Source: Planctomicrobium sp051465645
GTDB taxonomy: Bacteria; Planctomycetota; Planctomycetia; Planctomycetales; Planctomycetaceae
Assembly: GCF_051465645.1 (NCBI RefSeq)
Contig: NZ_CP195790.1
Coordinates: forward strand, 4,464,001-4,528,000
Direction of reading: 5' to 3'
DNA: 64,000 nt
Shown here: piece by piece, positions 34,853-43,233 of the stretch
Layout of the letters: each line of letters begins with the position of its first letter
Numbering within the stretch: the stretch's first letter is position 1
The notes under the pieces: model-generated
The model's database searches: none
What the model was told of the DNA's origin: nothing
The model's input: only the letters and a program-made list of their open reading frames with translations
Position numbers and translations under genes: made by a program

Positions 34853-36205
34853 ATGCCCCAGTCCATCTATCACACATTGATTCTGCCTGATTTGCAGCTC
34901 ATGTTGGCGGATCATGATGAACATGGATTGCGTGAATTCTGTGATGCCCTGATTCCCGCTGTTGCCGCAGAAGTTCTGGAAGGACTGGAACCAAAGCAGG
35001 CTTGGGAAGTCTTAACTTATTGCACCCCACAGCGTCAGGCAGAGATCTTTGCTTATCTTTCACTGCCAGTGCAGGAGGCAATGGTCGATTCGATCGAACC
35101 GGAGCGTCTCTCCCGGGTGATCGAAGAGATGTCGGCGGACGACCGGGTCGACTTGCTTGAACGAATGGATCCAGAGCACGTCGAAGGGTTGCTCAGATTC
35201 GTCGCTCAGGCGGAACGAGCAGACATTCGAAAACTGTTGTCATATCCGGAGTACAGTGCCGGGTCGATTATGACGACAGAGTACGCATCTCTGCCATCTG
35301 ACATTACTGCCCATGAAGCGTTGGAACGGTTGCGGCTTCAGGCGCCGACTCGTGAGACAATTTATTACATCTATATCACAGATGAAGCCCGACATCTGAT
35401 CGGGTTCTTGACGTTGAGGCAGTTGATTCAGGCCAAGCCAAGTGCCCGAATCGCTGACATCATGCAACGTGATGTGATTGCCGTTCGAGTTGATGACGAT
35501 CAGGAATTCGTAGCCAACGAGATCGCCCGATATTCATTCATCGCGATTCCGGTTGTGGATAACCAGCAGCGGCTGGTCGGGATCGTTACGCACGATGATG
35601 CGGCTGAGGTTTTGCAGGAAGAAGCGACAGAAGATGCCTACCTGGCGGTGGGGGTTCAGCCTCTCGATGACGGGTATGTGAATACCCCGTTTTTCGAGCT
35701 GACCTGGAAGCGGGGGATGTGGCTGGTCATTCTGCTGGGAGCGGCCTCTGTGACTGCACAGGTGTTGCAGTATTTTGAAGGTGGGAATTCTGCCAGCTGG
35801 ATGGTTTTCTTCCTGCCGATGGTTCTGGCAAGCGGAGGAAATGCCGGGTCGCAGTCTGCGACGCTGGTGATTCGTGCGTTAGCGCTGGACGAAACTCGTG
35901 GTCGGGTCCGCTGGATTGCCTGGCGAGAAGGACGCGTCGGACTGGTGCTGGGCCTTGTGTTGGCATCGCTTTCCTTCATTGTGGCCCAGTTCATGGTGGG
36001 GCCTCAACCGGCCATCGTAGTGGCCACAACGGTCCTGTTGGTCGTGACCGTCGGGACATTGTCCGGGGCAATGTTACCGCTGGCGTTGAAACGTCTCGGT
36101 ATGGACCCTGCGTTCATGTCCAATCCATTGATCGCTGCGTTAAGTGATATGTTGGGAGTGGTCGTGTACTACAATGCCGCGAACGCAATCATTGCTGCTG
36201 TGTAG
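34853..36205 (+). CDS. mgtE: Magnesium transporter MgtE
   Basis: A 450-residue inner-membrane Mg2+ channel. It has the standard order: a helical N domain (about 15-125; PERLSRVIEEMSADDRVDLLE), two CBS domains (about 130-260; GSIMTTEYASLPSDITAHEALERL and IMQRDVIAVRVDDDQEFVA) acting as the magnesium sensor, then five transmembrane helices with GGNAGSQSATLVIRALAL, the pore signature. ATG 34853 (MPQSIYHTLIL) suits the family; the upstream frame from 34811 adds 14 hydrophobic residues that look non-native. It stands alone, with an aldo-keto reductase 80 bases downstream. Confidence 0.95.
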   Translation: MPQSIYHTLILPDLQLMLADHDEHGLREFCDALIPAVAAEVLEGLEPKQAWEVLTYCTPQRQAEIFAYLSLPVQEAMVDSIEPERLSRVIEEMSADDRVDLLERMDPEHVEGLLRFVAQAERADIRKLLSYPEYSAGSIMTTEYASLPSDITAHEALERLRLQAPTRETIYYIYITDEARHLIGFLTLRQLIQAKPSARIADIMQRDVIAVRVDDDQEFVANEIARYSFIAIPVVDNQQRLVGIVTHDDAAEVLQEEATEDAYLAVGVQPLDDGYVNTPFFELTWKRGMWLVILLGAASVTAQVLQYFEGGNSASWMVFFLPMVLASGGNAGSQSATLVIRALALDETRGRVRWIAWREGRVGLVLGLVLASLSFIVAQFMVGPQPAIVVATTVLLVVTVGTLSGAMLPLALKRLGMDPAFMSNPLIAALSDMLGVVVYYNAANAIIAAV

Positions 36206-36286
36206 CTCAATGTGTCACTTCCATTGCTTGCCTGAGCTGGGTTCAAGCGTGTGTCTGATGTCGATGTTTCTGGAAGCGAGGATTCG

Positions 36287-37267
36287 ATGAACTTCAGACG
36301 TCTTGGGGCATCAGACTTGATGGTCTCTTCTGTCGCAATGGGATGCTGGCCGATTGCCGGTGTTACGAGCGTGGATGTGACAGAAGCAGATAGTCTGGCG
36401 ACGCTGACCGCCGCGTTTGAGGCAGGAGTTAACTTCTTCGACACTGCGTATATCTATGGTTATGAAGGCGAAAGTGAGAAGCTGATTGCGAAGGCGCTGA
36501 AGCCTCATCGCAGTCAGATTGTTCTGGCTTCCAAGTGTGGTTTGCATTGGGGCCCGGATCGGCAACAGGCTCGGGATGCGCGACCGGAGACGATTCGCCG
36601 CGAGTGTGAAGAATCGTTGCAGCGGCTTCAAACGGATTGCATCGATCTGTATTACCTTCATGCGTCTGACCCGAATGTTCCGGTCGAAGAGTCGGCAGGG
36701 GCGTTTGTCGAACTGATGCAGGCTGGCAAGATTCGTGCGGCAGGGGCGTCGAACTTTAAGAACGTCGCGGAATACGAAGCGTTCCATGCCGTTTGTCCGA
36801 TTGTGGCGGTGCAGCCTCCTTACAATATGCTGCAGCGAGAGATCGAGAATGATTTACTCCCCTGGTGCCTGAATTCTGGTGTCTCGGCGGTTGTGTATTG
36901 GCCCTTGATGAAAGGGTTTCTCGCCGGAAAACTGAAACGGGACCATGTCTGGGACCCCAAAGATGGTCGTCAGAAGTACCCCGTTTTTGTCGGTGAAGAA
37001 TGGACGAAGACACACGATTTTGTTGATCGATTGAGGGTGATTGCAGAACAGGCTGGCATCACTGTCGCTGAACTGGCGATTGCGTGGACTGTGCAACGAC
37101 CGGGGATCACGTCTGCTTTATGCGGAGCGAAGCGACCTGAGCAGATTCGGGAAACAGCGAACGCGATGAAGGTGTCACTGACACCAGAGCAAATCGCTCA
37201 ATGTGATGAAGCGATTCGTCTGCGAGGACCGGTTGTTAATCGAACCGCCGTGACGCCGCGAACCTGA
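36287..37267 (+). CDS. Aldo-keto reductase
   Basis: A 326-residue NADPH-dependent oxidoreductase with the TIM-barrel tetrad: Asp and Tyr in FFDTAYIYGYEGESE, Lys in IVLASKCGLHW and His in DLYYLHASDP. The cofactor end is ITSALCGAKRPEQIRE. ATG 36287 is preceded by GAGG with a 6-nt spacer; the in-frame GTG at 36251 would add 12 acidic residues. It belongs to the general stress-protein-like AKR group; the physiological aldehyde or ketone is unknown. Confidence 0.9.
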   Translation: MNFRRLGASDLMVSSVAMGCWPIAGVTSVDVTEADSLATLTAAFEAGVNFFDTAYIYGYEGESEKLIAKALKPHRSQIVLASKCGLHWGPDRQQARDARPETIRRECEESLQRLQTDCIDLYYLHASDPNVPVEESAGAFVELMQAGKIRAAGASNFKNVAEYEAFHAVCPIVAVQPPYNMLQREIENDLLPWCLNSGVSAVVYWPLMKGFLAGKLKRDHVWDPKDGRQKYPVFVGEEWTKTHDFVDRLRVIAEQAGITVAELAIAWTVQRPGITSALCGAKRPEQIRETANAMKVSLTPEQIAQCDEAIRLRGPVVNRTAVTPRT

Positions 37268-37398
37268 GCTGACTGTGATTTCGTTCAGTTGAATGCTGTT
37301 GCGTCGTTTGAATCGTCTTCACGTTTCGAGATCTATTTTGAGAGACTTCCTGACTGGCGAGCACTGCGGTCAGACAATGCTGGAATTGAATCGTTGTT

Positions 37399-38169
37399 AT
37401 GTTGATTGATACTCACGCCCACCTTGATGAACAGTCCTTTGAACTTGATCTGGACGCCGTGCTGACGCGTGCTGCAGAGCATCAGGTGGAAACGATCTTC
37501 ACCATCGGCGTCACTGCGGCCACCAGTCATGCAGCGCTTGCGCTGGCGAAGAAGTACCCGCAGTTGTACGCCGTTGTTGGAATTCAGCCGAATTATGTCG
37601 CACAGGCGAACGCGGACGACTTCGATCAAATCACAGAATTGGCCAGTGATTCACGCGTGATTGCGATTGGGGAAACCGGTCTCGATCGTTATTGGGATTC
37701 TTCCCCGATTGAACTTCAACGAGACTATTTCTTCCGCCACATTGAGCTGGCGCGTCAGGTTGAGAAGCCGTTTATTATCCACTGTCGCGAGGCAGAAGCG
37801 GATGTTGTTGCGGTACTGAAGGAAGCGGCTCAGAGTGGCCCATTAAGTGGGGTGATGCACTCGTTCTGCGGCGATCAGGCAACGGCCGATGCTTGTCTTG
37901 AACTGGGAATGTACATCTCTTTTGCCGGGATGCTGACCTTCAAAAGCAATCAGGCTCTCAGGGACGTTGCGAAAACAATCCCGCGCGACCGGTTGCTAGT
38001 GGAAACCGATTCCCCTTATCTCGCGCCGGTTCCAATGCGCGGGAAGCGGAATGAACCTGCCAACGTCGCTCACACCGCTCGTTGTCTGGCCGATGTGCAT
38101 GGGCTGACTCTTGAAGATCTGGCCGCTATCACAACCGCGAATACAAAACACCTCTTTAAGTTGTCGTAG
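37399..38169 (+). CDS. TatD-family metal-dependent deoxyribonuclease
   Basis: A 256-residue cytosolic enzyme with an amidohydrolase-like barrel. The metal ligands are visible in order: DTHAHLD at the start, GETGLD (about 91), FIIHCREAE (about 127), the His in MHSFCG (about 153) and ETDSPYLAP (about 203). Such proteins remove 3' nucleotides from damaged or single-stranded DNA, and some act as D-aminoacyl-tRNA deacylases. ATG 37399 sits at the expected position but has only a weak ribosome-binding site. Confidence 0.93.
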   Translation: MLIDTHAHLDEQSFELDLDAVLTRAAEHQVETIFTIGVTAATSHAALALAKKYPQLYAVVGIQPNYVAQANADDFDQITELASDSRVIAIGETGLDRYWDSSPIELQRDYFFRHIELARQVEKPFIIHCREAEADVVAVLKEAAQSGPLSGVMHSFCGDQATADACLELGMYISFAGMLTFKSNQALRDVAKTIPRDRLLVETDSPYLAPVPMRGKRNEPANVAHTARCLADVHGLTLEDLAAITTANTKHLFKLS

Positions 38170-38202
38170 CGTCTGGATGTTTGAGAAGAATCTGCTTCGA
38201 AC

Positions 38203-38266
38203 AAAAAAGTCCCCATGCCGATCTGATTGCGAGAAGGAAATATTCTCGCGGGGATCGATTGGGGAC
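38203..38266 (-). terminator. Nested three-tier hairpin with T-run, leftward
   Basis: Three nested perfect stems share one axis: GTCCCCA/TGGGGAC (38209-38215, 38260-38266), CGATC/GATCG (38219-38223, 38253-38257) and GCGAGAA/TTCTCGC (38229-38235, 38243-38249). Read leftward, six T residues follow. It serves as terminator of the leftward pilin-like gene at 38300, and is unusually elaborate for that task. Confidence 0.8.
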
Positions 38267-38299
38267 ATTGCCTTTAAGGCGACTGCTGATTGTCGTGCG

Positions 38300-39076
38300 T
38301 TACCAGACTTGTAGTGGTCCGTAAGCGTTCGGTGCCGTCCAGTTGTGCCTGTAAGGAACGATGACAGGAGCAAACTGCGCTGGCCCATTCATTCCATTCG
38401 TCTCGTACATTTCCGCTTGCGGGATCAGAACTGGTCTCGGTGAGACGCGGCCTGGGTAAACCGAAATCGGTGTCGGAGCGAGCAGACCGGCAGGGCCTGG
38501 GGGGCAACTCAGGCAAGGGAGATGTGTTGAAGGGGCATTACCCATCGGGGCGTATGACATTGGGACCTGATGATACTCCGGGATTGGTGCGAACTGTGCT
38601 TCCTCGCATGTATTGCAGGGAACTGGCGCTGGGACCAGAGTTTCCGGGCAGCAGGCCGGTGTTGTCACAGGTGCGGGAGCAGGCGGTGTCACGCAAGGTG
38701 CTGTCTCTGGGCACGGCTGCGATTCGAGTCGTGGTTCGATGACCTTATAGCATCCAATGGTCAGGTCTTCAGGGACAGGGGATTCCTGAACGGGACCAGT
38801 GGTTCGCAAGTGCGAGTCGAAGAAAGAAGAACCGGCTGTCCATGCGGACCACGTGCCGTTTGGTTTCTGGCACCCTCGAACTCCAGTGGTGTAATAAGAC
38901 TGATCAAGTCCGCGAAATGCCTGTGCAAGATCGGCGAGTTCTCCTCCGATGGCATCGCGGATTGCTGCTAGTCCAACGATCAGTCCAAGGACGAGTGTTG
39001 TTGAGAGAATGACGAGTTCTGCGGAGACAAGGAAACCGCATTCGTCAGCAATGAGTTCATGTGCGAGACAAATCAT
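38300..39076 (-). CDS. Pilin-like membrane-anchored protein with Pro/Cys-rich tail
   Basis: A 258-residue protein. The first 50 residues (ADECGFLVSAELVILSTTL, VLGLIVGLAAIRDAIGGELADL) resemble the planctomycete Flp/TadE-type pilin-like proteins: a short charged leader, a conserved GF-VSAEL and one long hydrophobic helix, then AFRGLDQSYYTTGVRG and GSSFFD. What differs is the long C-terminus (about 110-258), rich in Pro and Cys (PETAPCVTPPAPAPVTTP, LPCLSCPPGPAGL), which looks like an extended surface domain. ATG 39076 gives a seven-residue leader; an earlier start is not excluded. No prepilin peptidase or tad genes are near. The assignment is by pattern. Confidence 0.65.
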   Translation of the reverse strand: MICLAHELIADECGFLVSAELVILSTTLVLGLIVGLAAIRDAIGGELADLAQAFRGLDQSYYTTGVRGCQKPNGTWSAWTAGSSFFDSHLRTTGPVQESPVPEDLTIGCYKVIEPRLESQPCPETAPCVTPPAPAPVTTPACCPETLVPAPVPCNTCEEAQFAPIPEYHQVPMSYAPMGNAPSTHLPCLSCPPGPAGLLAPTPISVYPGRVSPRPVLIPQAEMYETNGMNGPAQFAPVIVPYRHNWTAPNAYGPLQVW

Positions 39077-39767
39077 CTGTTGATTCGAGACGACAACAGC
39101 AGCTCGACAAGAAAACAGGGATGCCCTGCGAAATCGAATGAACAGTGCGGCTCCGGCGAAGACATGCCGACTTCGCGCTTCATGAACCTGACGCGATCCA
39201 TGCGGAGCGGAAATTCATCGCTCGCACCACCGTCCGATTTCGCAGGGAATCCACGCAGCTTTCGCCACGGTCAGCGATGTCTCAGGTCGCTCCCCGCGCT
39301 CTTGTCATTCCGGATCAGCGCATGGCTCACCCGGTGGGCTTCCATTCATCTCGCTCCTAAAAGTCCAACTTCAATTCCAGGAGACCGCCGGCTGTTAATT
39401 CGGCAGAACTCCACTTTTGGTTAAAATCTGCATAATCGATACCACTGGAGGTGTTGGTTTTCTGTGGTGATTGTTTTTGGTTGATGGAAGTTGTTTGGTT
39501 GTTACTGGTTGTGGAGGTTTGGTTTGAAGTGGAGTGCCCGTTGAGCTGGGGTTGAAGGAGGGAGAGTTGATTCAGGTTCGATGCGCTGTGGGTGTGTTGT
39601 CTTTGCGGTTTGTTAAGGGTTTTGAATGGTGGCGGGTTTCGGAATGTTGTTTGAAGTGCAGGCGAGGAACCGTCACCATGGCGTCAGGAAAATGATGTGC
39701 GGAATTCTCTTTAGGACAGGCTTCCAATCAGTTGGCTTGTCCCGACGTTCACGAAGCAGATGGTGGA
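39077..39767. other. Long gap with a strand-asymmetric G/T-rich tract
   Basis: Nearly 700 bases without a supported gene. On the plus strand, about 39446-39650 is markedly rich in G and T with very few C residues, made of irregular TGG/TTG/GTT runs. Open frames of up to 121 codons at 39059-39424 overlap the upstream gene's start and look non-coding. The promoter of the cobalamin adenosyltransferase gene should lie at the right end. Confidence 0.55.
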
Positions 39768-40340
39768 ATGGTTTATCTCAATCGGATTTACACGAAGTCG
39801 GGAGATACCGGCGAGACGTCACTCGGCAATGGAGATCGAGTTCCGAAAACGCACGCGCGGATTGCCGCGTATGGAACTGTCGATGAACTGAACTCCAGCA
39901 TTGGGGGCGCCATCGCGTTGGGGCAATTGAGCCCGGAACGATGTGATCGTCTGCGGCGAATTCAGAATGATCTGTTTGACGTCGGGGCGGACTTGTGTGT
40001 TCCGGAAACGGATCAATCCTTGGAGTACACTCCGCTTCGGGTGACATCAGAGCAGGTGGAGCAGTTAGAAAAGTGGATCGATGCGGATACGGCCGAGCTC
40101 AAGCCGTTGACCAGTTTTATTCTTCCTGGAGGCACCGTCGGGGCGGCGCTACTGCATCAGTCGAGAACAATCTGCCGGCGTAGTGAAATTAGCGTGTTGA
40201 AGCTGGTTCAATTGGAACAGGTCAATTCGCAGGTCGTGATCTATTTGAATCGCCTTTCCGACCTGTTGTTTGTGATGGCGCGGATGGAGAACGATGGCGG
40301 CAAATCTGACATCCTGTGGGTGCCGGGTGCGAATCGCTGA
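39768..40340 (+). CDS. Cob(I)alamin adenosyltransferase, PduO type
   Basis: A 190-residue cytosolic enzyme that transfers adenosyl from ATP to reduced corrinoid, giving coenzyme B12. The PduO/MMAB signature runs NRIYTKSGDTGETSLGNGDR (ATP site), then GTVDELNSSIGGA, and the helix RTICRRSEISVLKL with its essential Arg, followed by YLNRLSDLLFVMARMEN. ATG 39768 starts three residues before the signature; the TTG-initiated extension from 39732 has no support. Ketopantoate reductase follows 84 bases later on the same strand. No other B12 genes are nearby. Confidence 0.94.
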   Translation: MVYLNRIYTKSGDTGETSLGNGDRVPKTHARIAAYGTVDELNSSIGGAIALGQLSPERCDRLRRIQNDLFDVGADLCVPETDQSLEYTPLRVTSEQVEQLEKWIDADTAELKPLTSFILPGGTVGAALLHQSRTICRRSEISVLKLVQLEQVNSQVVIYLNRLSDLLFVMARMENDGGKSDILWVPGANR

Positions 40341-40424
40341 TCCCGTTGTGTGACGTCGTGGGATTCGGCCACAGATCGGACGTGGCTACAGAACCGGATT
40401 CGAAACAAAAAGCAGGAGAGTGTG

Positions 40425-41360
40425 GTGCGGATTCTTGTTCTGGGAGCTGGGGCGATTGGCGGCTACTTCGGTGGACGTTTGCAGTCAGCTGGTAAGGATG
40501 TCACGTTTCTTGTGCGGCCAGAACGTGCTCGATTGATGGCCGAACATGGCTTGACGATTGAGAGCCCGGCAGGCACTGTTTCAGTTCCGTCACCGGTCAC
40601 AATCACGGCCGATCAGGTGAACTCGCCGTATGATCTGATTCTTCTCAGTTGCAAGTCGTACGATCTGGAATCCGCTGTCGATTCCATTCGGAATGCGATT
40701 GGCCCTCGGACATTGATTCTGCCGCTGCTGAACGGGATGCGCCATCTCGACGAGCTCGATCGTCTGCTGGGAGTCGAACGTGTTCTGGGGGGAGCCTGTT
40801 TCATCTCGACCAAGCTGGAAGCGCAGGGGCGAGTTGTCCATTTCAGTGATGTTCATACCATTTGTTTTGGTGCCCGACATGCTGATCAGGAATCGCGGGT
40901 TGCTGAGGTTTCTGGAGCATTGGGTGGGGCCGGGTTTGAGCTGAGAGCCAGTGACAACATCATGCTGGAGATGTGGGAGAAGTGGATTTTTATTGCATCA
41001 ATCGCCGGGTTGACGTGCCTGTTCCGCAGCTCGTTGGGAGTTGTGAACAGTTCTGGCGGAACGGATGTCGTTCACGCTCTCTATGAAGAATGCCGGCAGA
41101 TCGCGGTTGAGAACGGTTATATTCCTCGCGATCACGCGGTGCAGTTTGCTTTGGGACACCTGACGAACCCTGAATCTCCGATCACAGCATCAATGCTTGG
41201 GGATATTGAACGTCATGGTCCAACGGAAGGCGAACAGATCTTTGGTGATCTGCTGCGACGCCGGAAGCAGGTTCCATCGCCGGATCTCTCAGTGCTTCGA
41301 ATGGCGGAATTACATCTTCGGTGTTATCAACGCCGGTTTGTCAGTGATCAGAATCAGTGA
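40425..41360 (+). CDS. panE: 2-dehydropantoate 2-reductase (ketopantoate reductase)
   Basis: A 311-residue NADPH enzyme that makes pantoate for coenzyme A. AGGAG at 40414-40418 with a 6-nt spacer selects the GTG at 40425, which opens on the nucleotide fold MRILVLGAGAIGGYFGGRL. Other family features are LLSCKSYDLESA, ILPLLNGM, and the helical C-terminal domain with MLEMWEKWIFIASIAGLTCLFR containing the catalytic Lys, then PITASMLGDIERHGPTE. The gene may be transcribed with the adenosyltransferase. Related ApbA/PanE-fold reductases of other substrates cannot be excluded. Confidence 0.88.
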   Translation: MRILVLGAGAIGGYFGGRLQSAGKDVTFLVRPERARLMAEHGLTIESPAGTVSVPSPVTITADQVNSPYDLILLSCKSYDLESAVDSIRNAIGPRTLILPLLNGMRHLDELDRLLGVERVLGGACFISTKLEAQGRVVHFSDVHTICFGARHADQESRVAEVSGALGGAGFELRASDNIMLEMWEKWIFIASIAGLTCLFRSSLGVVNSSGGTDVVHALYEECRQIAVENGYIPRDHAVQFALGHLTNPESPITASMLGDIERHGPTEGEQIFGDLLRRRKQVPSPDLSVLRMAELHLRCYQRRFVSDQNQ

Positions 41361-41670
41361 TCAGAAATCGTGCAATTCATCGACGTTTTGGTGCTCGATG
41401 TCGCTCGCATCCAGATCTCAGAGCGGCGGATGGATCAGTGAAAATTGAATCCAGAAAGTTTGCTTGACGCAAAGCCGCAATCGCCCGACGATGTCCGCAC
41501 GAAATGTGGAGTTTGAAAGGTTGTTCTGTCATTGATGTTTGAATCTTTGACAGAAGCTCGCGGCAGAAAAATTGGTTCAGCCGCAGTGCGACCACAGAAC
41601 TGAAATATCTTCAATCGTCTGAATTTCAGGCGCTTCGATTCGTTTTTGACATTTGAGAGTGAGCGGTTTG
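41361..41670. other. Intergenic gap with an 8-bp inverted repeat
   Basis: Between panE and hisA. The only structure seen is TTCTGTCA (41524-41531) and TGACAGAA (41548-41555), an 8-bp perfect inverted repeat with a 16-base spacer, which could be a paired binding site or a weak hairpin. No gene recognised. Confidence 0.45.
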
Positions 41671-42411
41671 ATGGACATTCTTCCGGCAATTGATCTTCGT
41701 GGCGGCAAGTGCGTGCGTTTACGTCAGGGAGACTATGCTCGGGAAACCGTGTTTGGTGACGACCCTGTTGAAATGGCCTTGCGCTGGGAAGATGAAGGGG
41801 GAGACTGGTTGCACCTTGTCGATCTCGATGGTGCGAAGACCGGCAAACCGGAAAACATTGAAGTCATCCGCAAAATCGTTGCTGCGGTAAAGATCCCTTG
41901 TGAGCTTGGCGGTGGAATTCGCAATGAAGAAACTGTCCGTGAGATGCTGGAAGATGTCGGGCTGAAGCGAGTCATCATTGGCACACAGGCACTCAAGCAG
42001 CCGGAGTGGTTCCGCGATATCGTCAGCAAGTTTCCGAATCAGATCTGCCTTGGTCTGGACGCACGGGATTCGATGGTCGCGACCGAAGGTTGGTTAGATG
42101 TCTCGAAGACATCGGCGCTGGAACTCGCTCGGGAATACGTTGGGCTGCCATTGGCTGCGGTGATCTATACCAATATCGCCAACGACGGAATGATGCAGGG
42201 GATCGATGAAGGGACCTTGGCAGATTTTCGCGTTCTGGCGGAAATGGGATTGAAGGTCATCGCGTCCGGCGGCGTCACAACGTTGAACGATATTCGCAAA
42301 TTGCGAGATATCTCTCTGGTTGAACCAAACCTGATTGGAGCCATCACTGGTCGAGCCATTTACGAAGGGACGATTTGTCTCGCTGAAGCTGCTCGTGTTG
42401 CTCATTCGTAA
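41671..42411 (+). CDS. hisA: ProFAR isomerase, histidine biosynthesis
   Basis: A 246-residue TIM-barrel enzyme that isomerises ProFAR to PRFAR. The first catalytic Asp is in MDILPAIDLRGGKCVRL and the second in YTNIANDGMMQG; phosphate loops are CELGGGIRNEE and ASGGVTTLNDI. ATG 41671 is the standard start, and the upstream in-frame start at 41653 adds six residues. No other his gene is in the window, so the pathway is dispersed. The sequence fits HisA rather than HisF or the dual-function PriA, judged from the start motif and length only. Confidence 0.95.
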   Translation: MDILPAIDLRGGKCVRLRQGDYARETVFGDDPVEMALRWEDEGGDWLHLVDLDGAKTGKPENIEVIRKIVAAVKIPCELGGGIRNEETVREMLEDVGLKRVIIGTQALKQPEWFRDIVSKFPNQICLGLDARDSMVATEGWLDVSKTSALELAREYVGLPLAAVIYTNIANDGMMQGIDEGTLADFRVLAEMGLKVIASGGVTTLNDIRKLRDISLVEPNLIGAITGRAIYEGTICLAEAARVAHS

Positions 42412-42465
42412 ATAGTAGATGCTCAGAAGTTTCGTGTTTGTTGATGAAGATTGATGGTGTACCGC

Positions 42466-42885
42466 ATGACTGAACAACCTCAACCCTGGTGTGAAGCAAG
42501 CGTCCGTGTTCGATATGCCGAAACGGACGCAATGGGGTATCTCCATCATTCGAATTACATCACGTACTTTGAGATCGCTCGCACTGAACTCTTCCGCTCG
42601 ACCGGAGGAAACTATCGCTCGATGGAAGAGCGTGGTTTCTTTCTCGTGGTGGTCAGTGTCGAAGTGAAGTACAAACGCCCGGCACACTATGATGATGAGC
42701 TCTCAGTGTGTGCCCGACTCGCCCGATGGACCGGGGCAAAGTTGATTCACGATTATGAAGTGCGTCGAGGGGATGAACTTCTTGCAACCGGACAGTCTGT
42801 GATTGCCTGCGTGAATCAGAAGGGCGAAGTGCAGCGGATGTCGTTGGAGCTGCTCTATCCTGACGGCATGACTCCGCTGGAGTAG
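42466..42885 (+). CDS. Acyl-CoA thioesterase, hotdog fold (YbgC-like)
   Basis: A 139-residue cytosolic thioesterase. The family motif RVRYAETDAMGYLHHSNYITYFEIARTE (residues about 14-41) holds the catalytic Asp and the substrate-loop His, followed by VVSVEVKYKRPAHYDDEL and GQSVIACVNQKGEVQRM. The start could also be ATG 42454, four codons earlier and nearer to a GAAGA sequence. In gammaproteobacteria YbgC accompanies tol-pal genes, but none is here. It lies 54 bases after hisA and may share its transcript. The acyl-CoA substrate is unknown. Confidence 0.9.
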   Translation: MTEQPQPWCEASVRVRYAETDAMGYLHHSNYITYFEIARTELFRSTGGNYRSMEERGFFLVVVSVEVKYKRPAHYDDELSVCARLARWTGAKLIHDYEVRRGDELLATGQSVIACVNQKGEVQRMSLELLYPDGMTPLE

Positions 42886-43233
42886 GAACTGGCGACTGGT
42901 TCATTCTGGTCGTTGTGAGTTTGAGAACTCTGCGCGGTCTGCTGTGTCACCTCGCAAGAATAGGGGCAATACGAATGATTTGCGTCCTCGTGATCGGAAG
43001 CAGTGTGGGACAGGCTTTTGCTTCACCGAATCCTGTGTTTTAACAGGCGAAATGCGTGTCGTTTTCTCGATGGCGGTATCAGAGATCAACGCATTTGCTT
43101 GGTGTCCAGTCACTTTTTTTGTTTTGATTCTTCACCAGAATCATGGTTAAAAGTTAGATGACAAGAACCGGTTTGCTGAGTTAGGATGGCCTCATCGGAC
43201 GGAGTCTGATCTTTCCACGGAGGGAATCTTCTC
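42886..43233. other. Intergenic gap, no gene recognised
   Basis: A 348-base region before the citrate-synthase homologue. It holds an AT-rich stretch at about 43110-43150 that probably contains a promoter, and a purine-rich ribosome-binding site (GGAGGG) ahead of ATG 43234. A 68-codon frame at 42944-43150 has no recognisable product. Confidence 0.4.
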
